Shown here: positions 9,309 to 24,863 of the stretch, piece after piece
Layout: each line of letters starts with the position of its first letter
Numbering within the stretch: position 1 is the stretch's first letter
DNA from: Labilithrix sp.
GTDB lineage: Bacteria; Myxococcota_A; Polyangia; Polyangiales; Polyangiaceae
DNA: 64,000 bases
Direction of reading: 5' to 3'
Assembly: GCA_019637175.1 (NCBI GenBank)
Contig: JAHBWD010000008.1
Span: 140,894-204,893 of the forward strand
The notes under the pieces: model-generated
The model's database searches: none
Told to the model about the DNA's origin: nothing
What the model saw: the letters and a program-made list of their open reading frames with translations, nothing else
Position numbers and translations under genes: made by a program

Positions 9309-10530
9309 GATCCGTTCTTCGAGCGCGGACGACGTTCTCGAACCAAGTACCTGTGCCCATTGTCGGGCGCTCGCCGAGGCGCTCGCGCGTGAGCGTGCGC
9401 GCCTCGAGGAGCTCGAGGTGCTTCAGCAGGCGAAGGATCGATTTCTCGCGATGCTCTCGCACGAGCTGCGCGGGCCGCTGCACGCGATCCTCGGCTGGAC
9501 GGGCCTCGTGCGTCGCGGCGCGCTCGACGGCGGAATGCACGAGCGCGCGCTCGCCACGATCGAGCGCAGCGCCCGCATCCAGGCCGAGCTCATCGAGAGC
9601 TTGCTCGACGTCTCGCGAATCACCTCGGGCAAGATGCGCCTCGACGTGCGGCCGCTCGATCTGCGCCCTCTCGTTCGCGGCGTGATCGACACCGTCACGC
9701 CGATGGCCGAAGAGAAGGGCGTCGTCATCGCCGCCGACGTCGGGGAGCTGCCCGCGATCGTGCGGGGCGACGCATGGCGCCTCCGCCAGGTCGTGTCGAA
9801 CCTGATCACGAACGCGATCAAGTTCACCCCCGCCGGAGGCCGCGTCACGGTCGACGTCGTGTTCGACAGCGGCGCCGTGGAGCTGCGGGTGGTCGACACG
9901 GGCTGCGGCATCGCGCGTTCGGTCCTACCGCGCGTCTTCGAGTGCTACCAGCAGGCCGGAGACCGCGCGAGCGCAGGCCTCGGGCTCGGCCTCTTCATCG
10001 TGCGCGAGCTCGTCGAGATGCACGGAGGTGAGGTCGAAGCCGAGAGCGCGGGCCCGGGCCGCGGCGCGACGTTCACCGTGCGCCTCGCGCGCCGCGAAGA
10101 GGAGGGCCCGGTGGATCCTACGACTCTCTCGAGCATGATCGCGAGCGTCGGCCTCGAGGGACTGCGCGTGCTCCTCGTGGAGGACGAGAGCGAAACGCGC
10201 GAGCTCCTCGAGATCATCCTGCGCGAGCGCGGCGCCCACGTCGTCGCGGCCGCAGACGCCGACGCGGCGTTGCGGCTCTTCGACCTGCACTCGCCCGACG
10301 TGGTGGTGAGCGACATCGGTCTCCCCGCGGCCGACGGCAAGGAGCTCATACGGCGCGTTCGCCGCGACACGCGTGGACGCAAGGTCGCCGCGCTCGCGGT
10401 GTCGGCCCACGCGTCGGCCGCGGATTGCTCGGCGGCGCTCGCGGCGGGCTTCGACGGCTACGTCGCCAAGCCCGTCTCCGCCGACGAGCTCGTCGACGCG
10501 ATCAACCAGCTCGTCATCTCCAAGGATTGA
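9307..10530 (+). CDS. Hybrid histidine kinase (HisKA-HATPase-REC)
   Basis: 407 aa from the ATG at 9307, which follows a run of seven G bases by six bases; a TTG 15 nt earlier is the alternative. The N-terminus has two Cys in CAHC and a coiled coil. Then come HisKA with His52 (MLSHELRGPLHAIL), HATPase_c (LITNAIKFTPAGG, DTGCGIA, GLGLGLFIV) and a C-terminal REC (about 287-405) with Asp336 (VVSDIGLPAADG) and Lys in GYVAKPVS. There is no sensor domain or membrane segment, so the signal is probably received through a partner or the CAHC-containing N-terminus. It stands alone, with an inverted repeat over its start. Confidence 0.92.
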   Translation: MIRSSSADDVLEPSTCAHCRALAEALARERARLEELEVLQQAKDRFLAMLSHELRGPLHAILGWTGLVRRGALDGGMHERALATIERSARIQAELIESLLDVSRITSGKMRLDVRPLDLRPLVRGVIDTVTPMAEEKGVVIAADVGELPAIVRGDAWRLRQVVSNLITNAIKFTPAGGRVTVDVVFDSGAVELRVVDTGCGIARSVLPRVFECYQQAGDRASAGLGLGLFIVRELVEMHGGEVEAESAGPGRGATFTVRLARREEEGPVDPTTLSSMIASVGLEGLRVLLVEDESETRELLEIILRERGAHVVAAADADAALRLFDLHSPDVVVSDIGLPAADGKELIRRVRRDTRGRKVAALAVSAHASAADCSAALAAGFDGYVAKPVSADELVDAINQLVISKD

Positions 10531-10588
10531 GCGCGCTGGTCACTCGCGTGACCGCTGCTCGAGCCTCGAGATCTGATAAACCGCTGAG

Positions 10589-11092
10589 ATGCGATTTCTC
10601 TCAGCCGCGTCGCTCGCCTTCGCGATCGCGCTCGGCGCGACGACCGCCCAGGCCCAATCGATCATCAAGAATCCAGGCGATCATCCGATGTATCGCTTCG
10701 AGGCGGAGCCGCACGGCCTCGTCGGCTACGCCGGTCCCTTCGAGCCGAAGCGCTTCGAAGGCGGCGCGGGGTTCCGCGGCACGGTGGTCATCGTCGACAA
10801 CGGCTTCGTCAAGTCGATCAACAACAGCGTCGGCATCGGCTTCGGCGCCGACTTCTTCTTCCGCAGAGGGCAGATCTATTTTCCGGTCGTGATGCAGTGG
10901 AACTTCTGGCTCTCGCCGCACTGGTCGGTCTTCGGCGAGCCGGGCATCGGCTTCGCGTACCGAGGCGACCGCGATCGGATCTTCCATCCGACGGGCTACG
11001 GCGGCGGTCGCTACCACTTCAACGATCGCGTCGCCCTCACGCTGCGCGCAGGCTATCCCGCGATCTCCGTCGGCGTGTCCTTCTTCCTCTGA
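10589..11092 (+). CDS. Secreted beta-barrel-like envelope protein, unrecognised
   Basis: 167 aa. A signal peptide (MRFLSAASLAFAIALGATTAQA) is followed by a mature part of alternating hydrophobic and aromatic strands with Gly turns (GIGFGADFFF, FGEPGIGFAY, ISVGVSFFL), ending in Phe-Leu. This resembles a small outer-membrane beta-barrel or surface protein of the kind common in myxobacteria. No enzyme motif is seen. It stands alone between a hybrid kinase and a Ser/Thr kinase. Confidence 0.75.
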   Translation: MRFLSAASLAFAIALGATTAQAQSIIKNPGDHPMYRFEAEPHGLVGYAGPFEPKRFEGGAGFRGTVVIVDNGFVKSINNSVGIGFGADFFFRRGQIYFPVVMQWNFWLSPHWSVFGEPGIGFAYRGDRDRIFHPTGYGGGRYHFNDRVALTLRAGYPAISVGVSFFL

Positions 11093-11263
11093 GCACCGGA
11101 GGAAGACCGCGGCGCACGCACACGCACGAGGCCATGTTCAGATGTGAAAAACCTCGTTGCAAACTCGCAATCGCCGCAACACTAAAAGAGATTTCGGCGC
11201 ACGCGCCCACAGTGCCTCCGTTGACCCCGCGGACCGAGGGTGAGATCCTTCGAGGAGCCTCTG

Positions 11264-13861
<2,598 letters not shown>

Positions 13862-13937
13862 CCGCGTTCGGAGGCGGTCGGCCTTCCGACATGTCCGGAA
13901 TGCGCGCACTCCTGTCCTGCGCGAATCCGTCGTATAC

Positions 13938-14276
13938 ATGAGAGTGGTGACTGTTACCCGTCGGATGAAGCTCGCGGCCTTGGTGTTGACGAGCGCCGTG
14001 CTCCCGGCGTGCTCCGCCGCCGACGCCCACCCGCCGCCGTCGACCGAGAGCGGACAGATCGGCCCTCCGAACGCCGCGAACCCCGACCCCGACGCGGGCG
14101 CCGAGCGCTGCGCGCCGCGGACGATGCGCGAGTGCACGCAGACGTTCCACGGCGACGACGGCTCGCTCCTCTATTGTCGTCCGAGCTTCGAGTTCTGCCG
14201 CGCCGACGGCGCCGGCTGGCACAAGTGCGGGCGGTTCTCGAAGAGCCCCAAGGGCGAGATGATCCCGCCGGATTGA
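13938..14276 (+). CDS. Small Cys-rich lipoprotein
   Basis: 112 aa. An N-terminal hydrophobic stretch ends in lipobox LPAC (VLTSAVLPACSAAD), so it is probably exported and lipidated. The mature part has a Pro/Asp/Ala linker and a compact C-terminal region with four Cys (ERCAP, RECTQ, LYCRP, EFCRA) and another in HKCGR. The Cys spacing suggests a disulfide-stabilised small domain, but no family is recognised. A start at ATG 13965 (MKLAAL...) would also give a good lipoprotein signal. It precedes the PAP2 gene by 32 nt. Confidence 0.7.
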   Translation: MRVVTVTRRMKLAALVLTSAVLPACSAADAHPPPSTESGQIGPPNAANPDPDAGAERCAPRTMRECTQTFHGDDGSLLYCRPSFEFCRADGAGWHKCGRFSKSPKGEMIPPD

Positions 14277-14308
14277 TCTCGATCGGACGCGTGTAAGATG
14301 GCGCGTTC

Positions 14309-15265
14309 TTGACGCCCCGGCTCCGGCTTCGCTCCGCGCTGCTCATGCTCGCCGTCCTCACGGGCGGCGGAGCCGGACGGGCCCAGCCCGCGAAGACGGA
14401 GCCGCCTCCGGCGAAGGAGCCTCCGCACGCCGACGTCGAAGGCGTGTTCCCTCCCGTCATCGACGTCCCCGAGCCGCGGCGCGTGCACTGGCCCGGCCGA
14501 AGGTTCTCGACCGCCGACTGGATCATCACCGGCGCCGGCGCCGCGATGGCGCTCGCCGGCGCGATCATCCCGCCGCGATCGCAACACCTGCGCGGCGGGA
14601 TCCTCTTCGACGAAGGCGCGCGCGACTTCCTGCGCCTCGACACGGCGCAGGCGCGCTTCGTCGCCCGCGACGGCAGCGACGTCATCCTCTCGCTCGAGGC
14701 GACGTGGCCCTTCTTCGTCGACGCGCTCATCACGACGTGGTGGTGGCGCGCGAGCCCCGACACCGCGGCGCAGATGGCGCTCGTCGACGCGCAGGCGCTC
14801 GCGGTCGTCACCGGCCTCCAGGGCGTCACCAACACGCTCGTCAGCCGCGAGCGCCCGTACGGCCGGAACTGCGGGACGGAGATCTTGCCGGAGCAGACGA
14901 TCGACTGCCAAGGCAGCGTTCGCTACCGCAGCTTCTTCAGCGGGCACGCGGCGTTCTCGTTCATGAGCGCCGGGCTCATCTGCGTTCATCACCTCGAGCT
15001 CGATCTGCTCGGCGGCGGCGCGCCCGACGTCATCACGTGCGTCACCGCGTACACGGGCGCGGCGATCACCGCCACGCTCCGGACGATGGGCGACATGCAC
15101 TACGCCTCCGACGTCATCGTCGGCTCGCTCGTGGGGACGACGCTCGGCATCGCGATCCCTCTCTGGCACTACCGGGGCGGCGAGAAGAAGGAGCGCGACA
15201 GGCACGGCGTCGACGTCCACCTCGTGCCGGTGAACGGCGGCATCGGCGTCGGAGGCACGTTCTAG
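14309..15265 (+). CDS. PAP2-family phosphatase, exported
   Basis: 318 aa from a TTG, which gives a complete signal peptide (TPRLRLRSALLMLAVLTGGG...RAQP). The three PAP2 signature segments are present in order: VSRERPYGR (KX6RP type, with Asn in place of the Lys), FFSGHAAF (PSGH type with the catalytic His) and LRTMGDMHYASD (RX5HX3D type). The family removes phosphate from lipid phosphates, undecaprenyl or phosphatidate diphosphates, in the periplasm or membrane. Hydrophobic helices lie between the motifs. It is followed directly by the next gene (TAG then ATG), so both are co-translated and probably act in the envelope. Confidence 0.88.
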   Translation: MTPRLRLRSALLMLAVLTGGGAGRAQPAKTEPPPAKEPPHADVEGVFPPVIDVPEPRRVHWPGRRFSTADWIITGAGAAMALAGAIIPPRSQHLRGGILFDEGARDFLRLDTAQARFVARDGSDVILSLEATWPFFVDALITTWWWRASPDTAAQMALVDAQALAVVTGLQGVTNTLVSRERPYGRNCGTEILPEQTIDCQGSVRYRSFFSGHAAFSFMSAGLICVHHLELDLLGGGAPDVITCVTAYTGAAITATLRTMGDMHYASDVIVGSLVGTTLGIAIPLWHYRGGEKKERDRHGVDVHLVPVNGGIGVGGTF

Positions 15266-16141
15266 ATGAAGGCGCGCACCGCGCTCCTCGCCGCGCTCGT
15301 CATCGCCTCCGTCGCGCGCGAAGCGCGGGCGATCGAGCCGGGCATGTCGAACCCGGGGAGCGCCGATCCGCCGCTCCCTCCGCTGGCGCCGCGCGACGAC
15401 CTCATCGATCGGGGCGTCCCGCGAACGTGGGACGCAGGGCCGGTGCGCCCGTTCGTCTCGACGACGCTCGACGTCGGCTGGATCTACGTGCGGCCGCGCA
15501 TCTCCGCCGGCTACGGGCGTCCTTTCAGCTCGTGGATCGGCGTCGACGCGAACCCGGTCGTCTCCGGGCAAGGCATCGGCGCCTACGGCGGCATGCGCCT
15601 CGCGTTGCCCCGCTTCGATCTGCGCGTCGGGACGCGGTTCTTCGGTGCCTTCAGCCGCTCGTACCTCGATCCGAAAGAGAGCTACGACCGCCTCGATCTC
15701 ACCTCGACGCTCAACGATCCGTCGCAGGTCGTCACGCACGAAGCCGAGATCGAGTTCTCCTTGCCCCTCGGTCCGGGCGACTTCATCGGGCTCATGAGCG
15801 GCTCGTACGTGCGCAACGTGCCCGACGGCAAATACGTCTTCGAAGAGGCGCTGCGCGTCGTCGTGAGCCCTCCGCTCGTGTGGCGCGCGCGCGGAGGCTA
15901 CGTCCTCCGCTTCGGGTCGTTCCGCCAGCACAGCCTCGGCGTCGTCGCCGACGTGCTCGACGTCCCCAAGCGCGACGACTCCAAGACGCTGCGCCTCGGG
16001 CCCGTGATCCGGGTCGTCCTCAGCCGGCGCGTCGAGGTGCGCGGCGCCTTCGTCCCGACGATCCTGAGCCAGGACTCGCTCGGCCTCACCGGCGGCGACT
16101 TCACGGAGCTCGGCTTCCGCTACCGCTGGGCGACGGAATGA
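15266..16141 (+). CDS. Outer-membrane beta-barrel-like protein
   Basis: 291 aa. A signal peptide (MKARTALLAALVIASVAREARA) is followed by strands rich in alternating hydrophobic residues and by a C-terminus ending FTELGFRYRWATE. The pattern suggests an outer-membrane barrel, although the last residue is not aromatic. No known family is recognised. Its ATG immediately follows the stop codon of the PAP2 phosphatase, so the two are an operon and may work on the same envelope lipid or surface (inference). Confidence 0.72.
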   Translation: MKARTALLAALVIASVAREARAIEPGMSNPGSADPPLPPLAPRDDLIDRGVPRTWDAGPVRPFVSTTLDVGWIYVRPRISAGYGRPFSSWIGVDANPVVSGQGIGAYGGMRLALPRFDLRVGTRFFGAFSRSYLDPKESYDRLDLTSTLNDPSQVVTHEAEIEFSLPLGPGDFIGLMSGSYVRNVPDGKYVFEEALRVVVSPPLVWRARGGYVLRFGSFRQHSLGVVADVLDVPKRDDSKTLRLGPVIRVVLSRRVEVRGAFVPTILSQDSLGLTGGDFTELGFRYRWATE

Positions 16142-16164
16142 CCGCGGTGTTCTAGACTCGGAGC

Positions 16165-18608
<2,444 letters not shown>

Positions 18609-18612
<4 letters not shown>

Positions 18613-18923
18613 GTCGCTTGCGCGCGTGCGTGCTCGGCCATGATCCGCCGGAGCTCTTCGGCCGCGCGCGACACGGCGCCTTCGCCGCCGGTCGCGACGC
18701 CGCGCGCCTCGAGCGCTCCCTCGAGCAGACGCGCCGTCACGTGACAGTGCGTACCGGTCGCCGCCACGCCGAAGCGGACGAGCATGCTGTGGACGCGACG
18801 CCGGTGCCGCCCGAGCGCGCGGACGAGCGCGTGCTCGACGTGATCTTCGAGCGACATGCTCACTTCCATGTTCGTGCACCGGATCTCGAACCGGATCGGT
18901 GCAGGCGGCGCTCCTCGCGTCAC
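18609..18923 (-). CDS. Short HPF/RaiA-like ribosome-associated protein
   Basis: 104 aa from a GTG at 18923 with AAGGGA seven bases upstream. The start of the protein fits the HPF/YfiA fold: a first strand IRFEIRCTNMEVS, a helix SLEDHVEHALVRALGRHRRR, then strands VHSMLVRFGV and HCHVTARLL, and a closing helix (GAVSRAAEELRRIM). HPF-family proteins bind the 30S decoding region in resting cells. Only the short N-terminal domain is present; there is no dimerising C-terminal tail as in long HPF. Divergence is high, so a non-ribosomal role for the same fold is possible. The 253-nt gap to the divergent kinase at 19177 should hold both promoters. Confidence 0.6.
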
Positions 18924-19176
18924 CGCGCTTTCCCTTCGAACCGAACTGACGTAGCAATTCGCAACGGCGGACCCTCGAGGCCCAATCCACGTTGCGTGCC
19001 AGCGAGGCAGCCTGTTTTCCTTCAAGAATTCACGGTGATAGGCCCGAATCTTGTCCGTCGAAGCCGACACGCGCAGGAATCTTGTCGGAAATGACCGACG
19101 GATCGAGGCCCTCGAGCAGCGCCGACCGCCGGGCGCGTGCGACCGATCGCTCGACTCGCTAAAGTGCGCGAAAGAA

Positions 19177-20648
19177 ATGGCGGGCCGTTCCCTCCGGCTT
19201 TCGACGCGCCTCGGAATTTCCCACGGCGTCCTCGTCGCGCTCCTCGTGATCCTGCTGGGCTTCACGCTCCAGGGGCTCGTTCGAATGCTGAGCCTCGTCG
19301 TCGACATCCGCGATCAGCGCCTCTCGAGCGTCGACGCCGAAGAAGAGCTGCACCGCGCCGCATGGAAGATCGAGGTCGCGATGAGGCACGGCCGCGCGTC
19401 TTGCCTCGCCGATCCAGCCGCGCCCGAGGTGCGCGGGTCGATCGCGGAGCCGCGCGCCGATCTCGCGCGCGTGCTCGAGTCGCCTCAAGCGCCCGAGCCG
19501 CTCCGCTCGGCGGCGCAGCTCTACCTGGAGCTCGCCGACGCCGCGCTCGAAGGCGACACGTGCGCGTTCCTCGTCGCCCCTTCGACCGAGAGCCAGCGCA
19601 TCAAGCTCGACGAAGAGCTCACCAACATCTGGATCGACCGGCTCAAAGAGCTCCACACCGGCATCCAGAACGACGAGGATCAGGCGCGACAGATCGGCAA
19701 CGTCACGACGATCGTCGGCATCGTCGTCGCGCTCGTCGCCGCAGGCGCCGCGATCGGCATCGCGCGCTCGACGGGCCGCAGCGTCGCCGAGCCGATCAGG
19801 GTCCTCGCCGCGTCGGCGACGCGCCTCGGCGAGGGCGACTTCGCCCCGATCCCCTCGGTGTCGGGGCCGCGCGAGGTCGAAGAGCTCTGGCGCGATCTCG
19901 AGCGCGCGAGAGAGCGTCTCCTCGAGCTCGATCAGCTGAAGCAGAGCTTCCTCGCCTCGGTCTCTCACGAGATGCGCTCGCCGCTCACGTCGGTTCGCGA
20001 AGCGCTCGCGCTGCTCGCCGACGGAACATGCGGCGACCTCACGCCCAAGCAGCGCCGCATCGCGGAGCTCGCCATGCGCGCGTGCGAGCGCGAGGTGCGG
20101 ATCGTCGAAGCGCTCCTCGATCTGTCGCGCTTCCGCTCGGGGCTCCCGCTCAAGCGCGAGGCCGCGTGCGACATCGATCAGGTGATCGAGGCCGCGGTCG
20201 ACGACGAGCGCGCAGACGCCGACCGCAGAGGCGTGCGGATCGAGGTCGGCGGCGGCGAGTCGACGCCCCTGCTCCAGATCGACTCGGCGCTCGTCGAGCG
20301 CGCGATCGCCAACCTCGTGCGCAACGCCGTCTCGGTCTCCCGCACGGGCCAGAGCGTTCGGGTGCAGCGCAGCGTCGTCGAAGTCGACGGCCAGCGAACG
20401 CTCGCCGTCGACGTGATCGACGACGGCCCCGGCCTGCCCGAAGAGCTGCGCGGCGTGCTCTTCCGTCCGTTCTCGACCGCGGCCGTCTCGAGCGTCGGCC
20501 GCCCCGCGGGGATCGGCCTCGGCCTCTCGTTCGCGCGCGAGGTCGCGCGGGCGCACGGCGGCGACATCAAGCTGCCCCGCGAGGATACGAAGGGAACGAC
20601 GTTCCGGATCGAGCTACCGCTGCAACCCACGCCGCCGTCGAGGGCGGA

Positions 20649-20652
<4 letters not shown>
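19177..20652 (+). CDS. Membrane histidine kinase with HAMP domain
   Basis: 491 aa from ATG 19177 (MAGRSLRLSTRLG). The first membrane helix (about 13-35, LVALLVILLGFTLQG) is followed by a roughly 140-residue mostly helical periplasmic region. The second helix (about 178-198, IVGIVVALVAAGAAIGIA) leads to HAMP, HisKA with His264 (SVSHEMRSPLTSV) and HATPase_c (NLVRNAVSVS, DDGPGLP, GIGLGLSFA). The stop overlaps the GTG of the sigma-54 regulator by 4 nt, so this is its partner kinase. The periplasmic region has one visible Cys pair (SCLAD, DTCAF); the ligand is unknown. Confidence 0.93.
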
Positions 20653-22091
<1,439 letters not shown>

Positions 22092-22138
22092 ACCGGCGAC
22101 GCTTCTCAGCTGCATGGAGGTTGGCTAGCTTCGGCGGC

Positions 22139-23605
22139 ATGCCAAGGGGCGCCTCGTCGGCGTTGGGGTTTGGTGCCATGGATCTGATCGCGCTCTTCGA
22201 CTTCGTCGACGGCGCGGTCTTCTCTGCCGAGGTCGAGAGCCTCGCCGTGACGTTGCGGGGCGCCCGATCCGGCGAACGGCTCGGCCGACCTTGCGACGTC
22301 GCGATCGACGCGGCCGAGTTCTGGCGCTTCGTGCCGGATCACGAGAGAGCCGAGGTGCTCGAGGTCCTCCGCGCGGTCGCCGCCGACGGCGTCGCTCGAT
22401 CCATCGAGCACCCGGCGCGGATCGCCGGCCGACCCGACGCGTGGTTTCGCACGAGCGCGAGGGCGCTCGACGCGGATGACGGCCCTCGGCTCGTCGGCGT
22501 CATCATGGACATCACCAACGTTCACCACGTCGAGACGCAGTCGCTCGAGATCGAGAGCTGGCTCGTCGCGCTCGGCGAGACGATGCCGCTCGACTTCTGG
22601 ATCTGCGATCTCGACGGCGCCTGCGTCCTCCAGAACCCCGCGTCGCGGCATCGCCGCGGAAACCTCTTGGGGAGGACGAGCCCAGACTGGGATCGATGCA
22701 CCCAGCGCGCGCTGCGCGGCGAATCCACGCGCGAGGAGCTGGTGGCCGAGCTCGCCGGTGCGGGGCGCCACTACGTTCGCATCGTGTCGCCCGTCCGAAG
22801 AGACGGCGCCGTCCACGCCGTGCTCGGCGTCGAGATCGACGTCACCGAGCTCAAGGAGACCGAGGAGCGCCTGCGTCGATCGCTCGCCGAGCTCCGAGAG
22901 ACGCAAGACTCGCTCGTGCGGCGCAAGCAGCTCGCGGCGATGGGCGAGATGTCTGCGCTCGTCGCCCACGAAGTGCGCAACCCTCTCGGCGTGGTCTCGA
23001 ACGCGCTCGCGCTCCTGCGCAGGCAGACGACGGGATCGCCCGCGACCGAGCTCTGCGAGATCATCGACGAGGAGGTGAAGCGGCTCGATCGCCTGGTCGC
23101 GAACCTCCTCGACTCCGTTCGCCCGATGAGGCTCGAGCTCGCGCCGGCGCTCGTCGAAGAGGTCGTCGACGGGGCGCTGGCCCACGCGCTTCGCGCCGAC
23201 GGGCGCGAACGAGGCATCCGCGTCCATCGAAGCGTCGATCACACGATCCCTCCGATGCTGGTCGACGCGAACCTCCTCGACAGGGCGCTCAGGAACGTCT
23301 TCCAGAACGCGCTCCAGGCCATGCCGTCGAGCGGCGACCTCTTCCTCGCCGTCGAGCGCGAGCTCGACGCCGACGGCGCGTGGACGCGCGTTTCCATCCG
23401 CGACAGCGGGCCCGGTCTCCCCCAAGACGTGCGCGATCGGATGTTCGATCCCTTCGTGACGACGCGCGCGACGGGCAGCGGGCTCGGGCTCACCATCGTG
23501 CGTCGCGTCGTCGAGGAGCACCACGGCCGCCTCGAAATCTCGAGCGAGGCCGGGTGCGGCACGACGTGCGTGCTCCGCCTCCCCCTCCCTTCCTCCGCCG
23601 GGTGA
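22139..23605 (+). CDS. PAS-domain histidine kinase (NtrB-like transmitter)
   Basis: About 488 aa from ATG 22139; an internal ATG at 22178 (MDLIALFDFVDG) is equally plausible. Two PAS-type regions (about 15-130 and 135-255, each ending in a VxMDIT or VEIDVTE PAC strand) are followed by a coiled coil. Then come HisKA with His277 (LVAHEVRNPLGVVSNAL) and HATPase_c (FQNALQAMPSSG, DSGPGLP, GSGLGLTIV). No membrane segment. Phospho-site and ATP-binding motifs are of the NtrB/AtoS class that works with sigma-54 activators, so with the NtrC-type gene just upstream it may be a second input to the same regulator (inference). The STAS-like gene follows after 3 nt. Confidence 0.92.
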   Translation: MPRGASSALGFGAMDLIALFDFVDGAVFSAEVESLAVTLRGARSGERLGRPCDVAIDAAEFWRFVPDHERAEVLEVLRAVAADGVARSIEHPARIAGRPDAWFRTSARALDADDGPRLVGVIMDITNVHHVETQSLEIESWLVALGETMPLDFWICDLDGACVLQNPASRHRRGNLLGRTSPDWDRCTQRALRGESTREELVAELAGAGRHYVRIVSPVRRDGAVHAVLGVEIDVTELKETEERLRRSLAELRETQDSLVRRKQLAAMGEMSALVAHEVRNPLGVVSNALALLRRQTTGSPATELCEIIDEEVKRLDRLVANLLDSVRPMRLELAPALVEEVVDGALAHALRADGRERGIRVHRSVDHTIPPMLVDANLLDRALRNVFQNALQAMPSSGDLFLAVERELDADGAWTRVSIRDSGPGLPQDVRDRMFDPFVTTRATGSGLGLTIVRRVVEEHHGRLEISSEAGCGTTCVLRLPLPSSAG

Positions 23606-23608
23606 GCC

Positions 23609-24001
23609 ATGGGATCGATCTCGATCGACACTTCGAAATGGCCGATCGTCGTCCACACGGCCGACGGAACTCCCTCCAACGAGGCGATCGACGACTACAT
23701 CCGCGAGGCGACCGACATCCTCTTGCGCGGCGAGCCTCACGTGACCGTCCTCGACGCGCGACGCGTCGGGAAGGCGACGGCCTACACGCGCGCGCGATCT
23801 CGCGAGTGGCTGCGCGAACGCCGCCCGGAGCTCGCGTCGTACTGCCTCGGCGCCGTCTACGTCGTGGGCTCGCCGCTCTTGCGATTCGTCGTGATGACGG
23901 TGCTCGTCGTGGCTCGCCTGCCGATGCCCTATCGGGTGTGCGAAGAGCTCGAAGAGGGAATGGCGTGGGCGCGTGAACGCCTGGCGCACGCCGGCGTCTA
24001 G
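23609..24001 (+). CDS. STAS/SpoIIAA-like single-domain protein
   Basis: 130 aa. The pattern beta-beta-helix, then VTVLDARRVGK, helix ARSREWLRERRPEL, strand CLGAVYVV and helix, fits the SpoIIAA/STAS-type alpha/beta fold found in regulators. The conserved phospho-Ser of SpoIIAA is not clear. A hydrophobic helix (LLRFVVMTVLVVARL) is longer than usual. It begins 3 nt after the PAS kinase and is probably a modulator in that signalling operon (inference). Its end overlaps the convergent TPR lipoprotein gene by 4 nt. Confidence 0.6.
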   Translation: MGSISIDTSKWPIVVHTADGTPSNEAIDDYIREATDILLRGEPHVTVLDARRVGKATAYTRARSREWLRERRPELASYCLGAVYVVGSPLLRFVVMTVLVVARLPMPYRVCEELEEGMAWARERLAHAGV

Positions 24002-24822
24002 AGGCCCGCGCGCCGCGCTTCCGGCGCGAGGATCTTCGCGCACGACTTGCCCGTGTTCGTCTCCTCGGAGATCTCCTTGCAGCGCTGGCAGTCTTCGCGG
24101 CCTTCCGCGGTCCGCCCGAGGCGCAGGCGAACGCGGCAGCGCGCTTCCCATGCATCTTGCAACTTTTCACACTCGGGGTCGGCGGTCAGCGCCGGCGTGA
24201 GGCTCGCCTCGGCGGCCGCGAAATCGCCCTTCTTCTCGTAGGCGATCCCGAGCCGATAATGACCGACGCAGAACCGCGGCTCGGTCACCGAGTTCTTGAG
24301 CGACTTGATGCCTTCGTCGAGCTGGCCGGCGCAGACCTGCGCGAGGCCCAGGTTCCCCCAAGCGTAGTAGGGGTGCACGTAGGCGGGATCGCGCGTGAGC
24401 GGCTCGAGGACGGTGATCGCCTCCTTGCACCGCTTCTGGTGGATCAGCACCTGGCCGAGCATGTTTTTGGCGTCGCGAAAGTCGGGGTTGGCCTTGAGCG
24501 CCGCGCGCGCGTACTTCTCGACCTCGTCGAGCTTGCAGTCGATCGACTCCATCCCTCGGTTCGTCGAGCAGAACGAGAGATGAATCACGGCGATGAAGTA
24601 CTGCGCCTTGTCGTTGTCTTCGTTGAGGCTCACCGACTTCATCGCGTGGTCGAGCGCGGCGCGTGGGTTGTTCTTCATGAACAGATCGCGCGCGAGATCG
24701 TACTCGGCGTCGCTCTGCCGCTCCGGGCTCTGCGCTCCGGCGCCCCCCTTGCCGGCGCACGCGGCGACGGAGAGGAGCGAAACGAGACCGATCACGCCGA
24801 GGAACGTGCTGGTGCGCGCCAT
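23998..24822 (-). CDS. tgl: TPR lipoprotein, Tgl/PilF-like (type IV pilus secretin assembly)
   Basis: 274 aa from ATG 24822 with GGGAGG five bases upstream. Lipobox SVAAC (Cys22) gives an outer-membrane lipoprotein. The rest is TPR helices (YDLARDLFMKNNPRAALDHA, YARAALKANPDFRDAKNMLG, YYAWGNLGLAQVCAGQLDEG, HYRLGIAYEKKGDFAAAEAS). The YYAWGNLG segment and the order of repeats are close to Tgl of Myxococcus and PilF/PilW, which help the PilQ secretin assemble. Six Cys in the second half and the C-terminal tail are unlike simple TPR proteins. No other pilus gene is in the window, so the symbol is tentative. Confidence 0.6.
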   Translation of the reverse strand: MARTSTFLGVIGLVSLLSVAACAGKGGAGAQSPERQSDAEYDLARDLFMKNNPRAALDHAMKSVSLNEDNDKAQYFIAVIHLSFCSTNRGMESIDCKLDEVEKYARAALKANPDFRDAKNMLGQVLIHQKRCKEAITVLEPLTRDPAYVHPYYAWGNLGLAQVCAGQLDEGIKSLKNSVTEPRFCVGHYRLGIAYEKKGDFAAAEASLTPALTADPECEKLQDAWEARCRVRLRLGRTAEGREDCQRCKEISEETNTGKSCAKILAPEARRAGL

Positions 24823-24863
24823 GTCTGCCTCCCTATCAGGAGGCCGCGAGAACGGCCCACTTT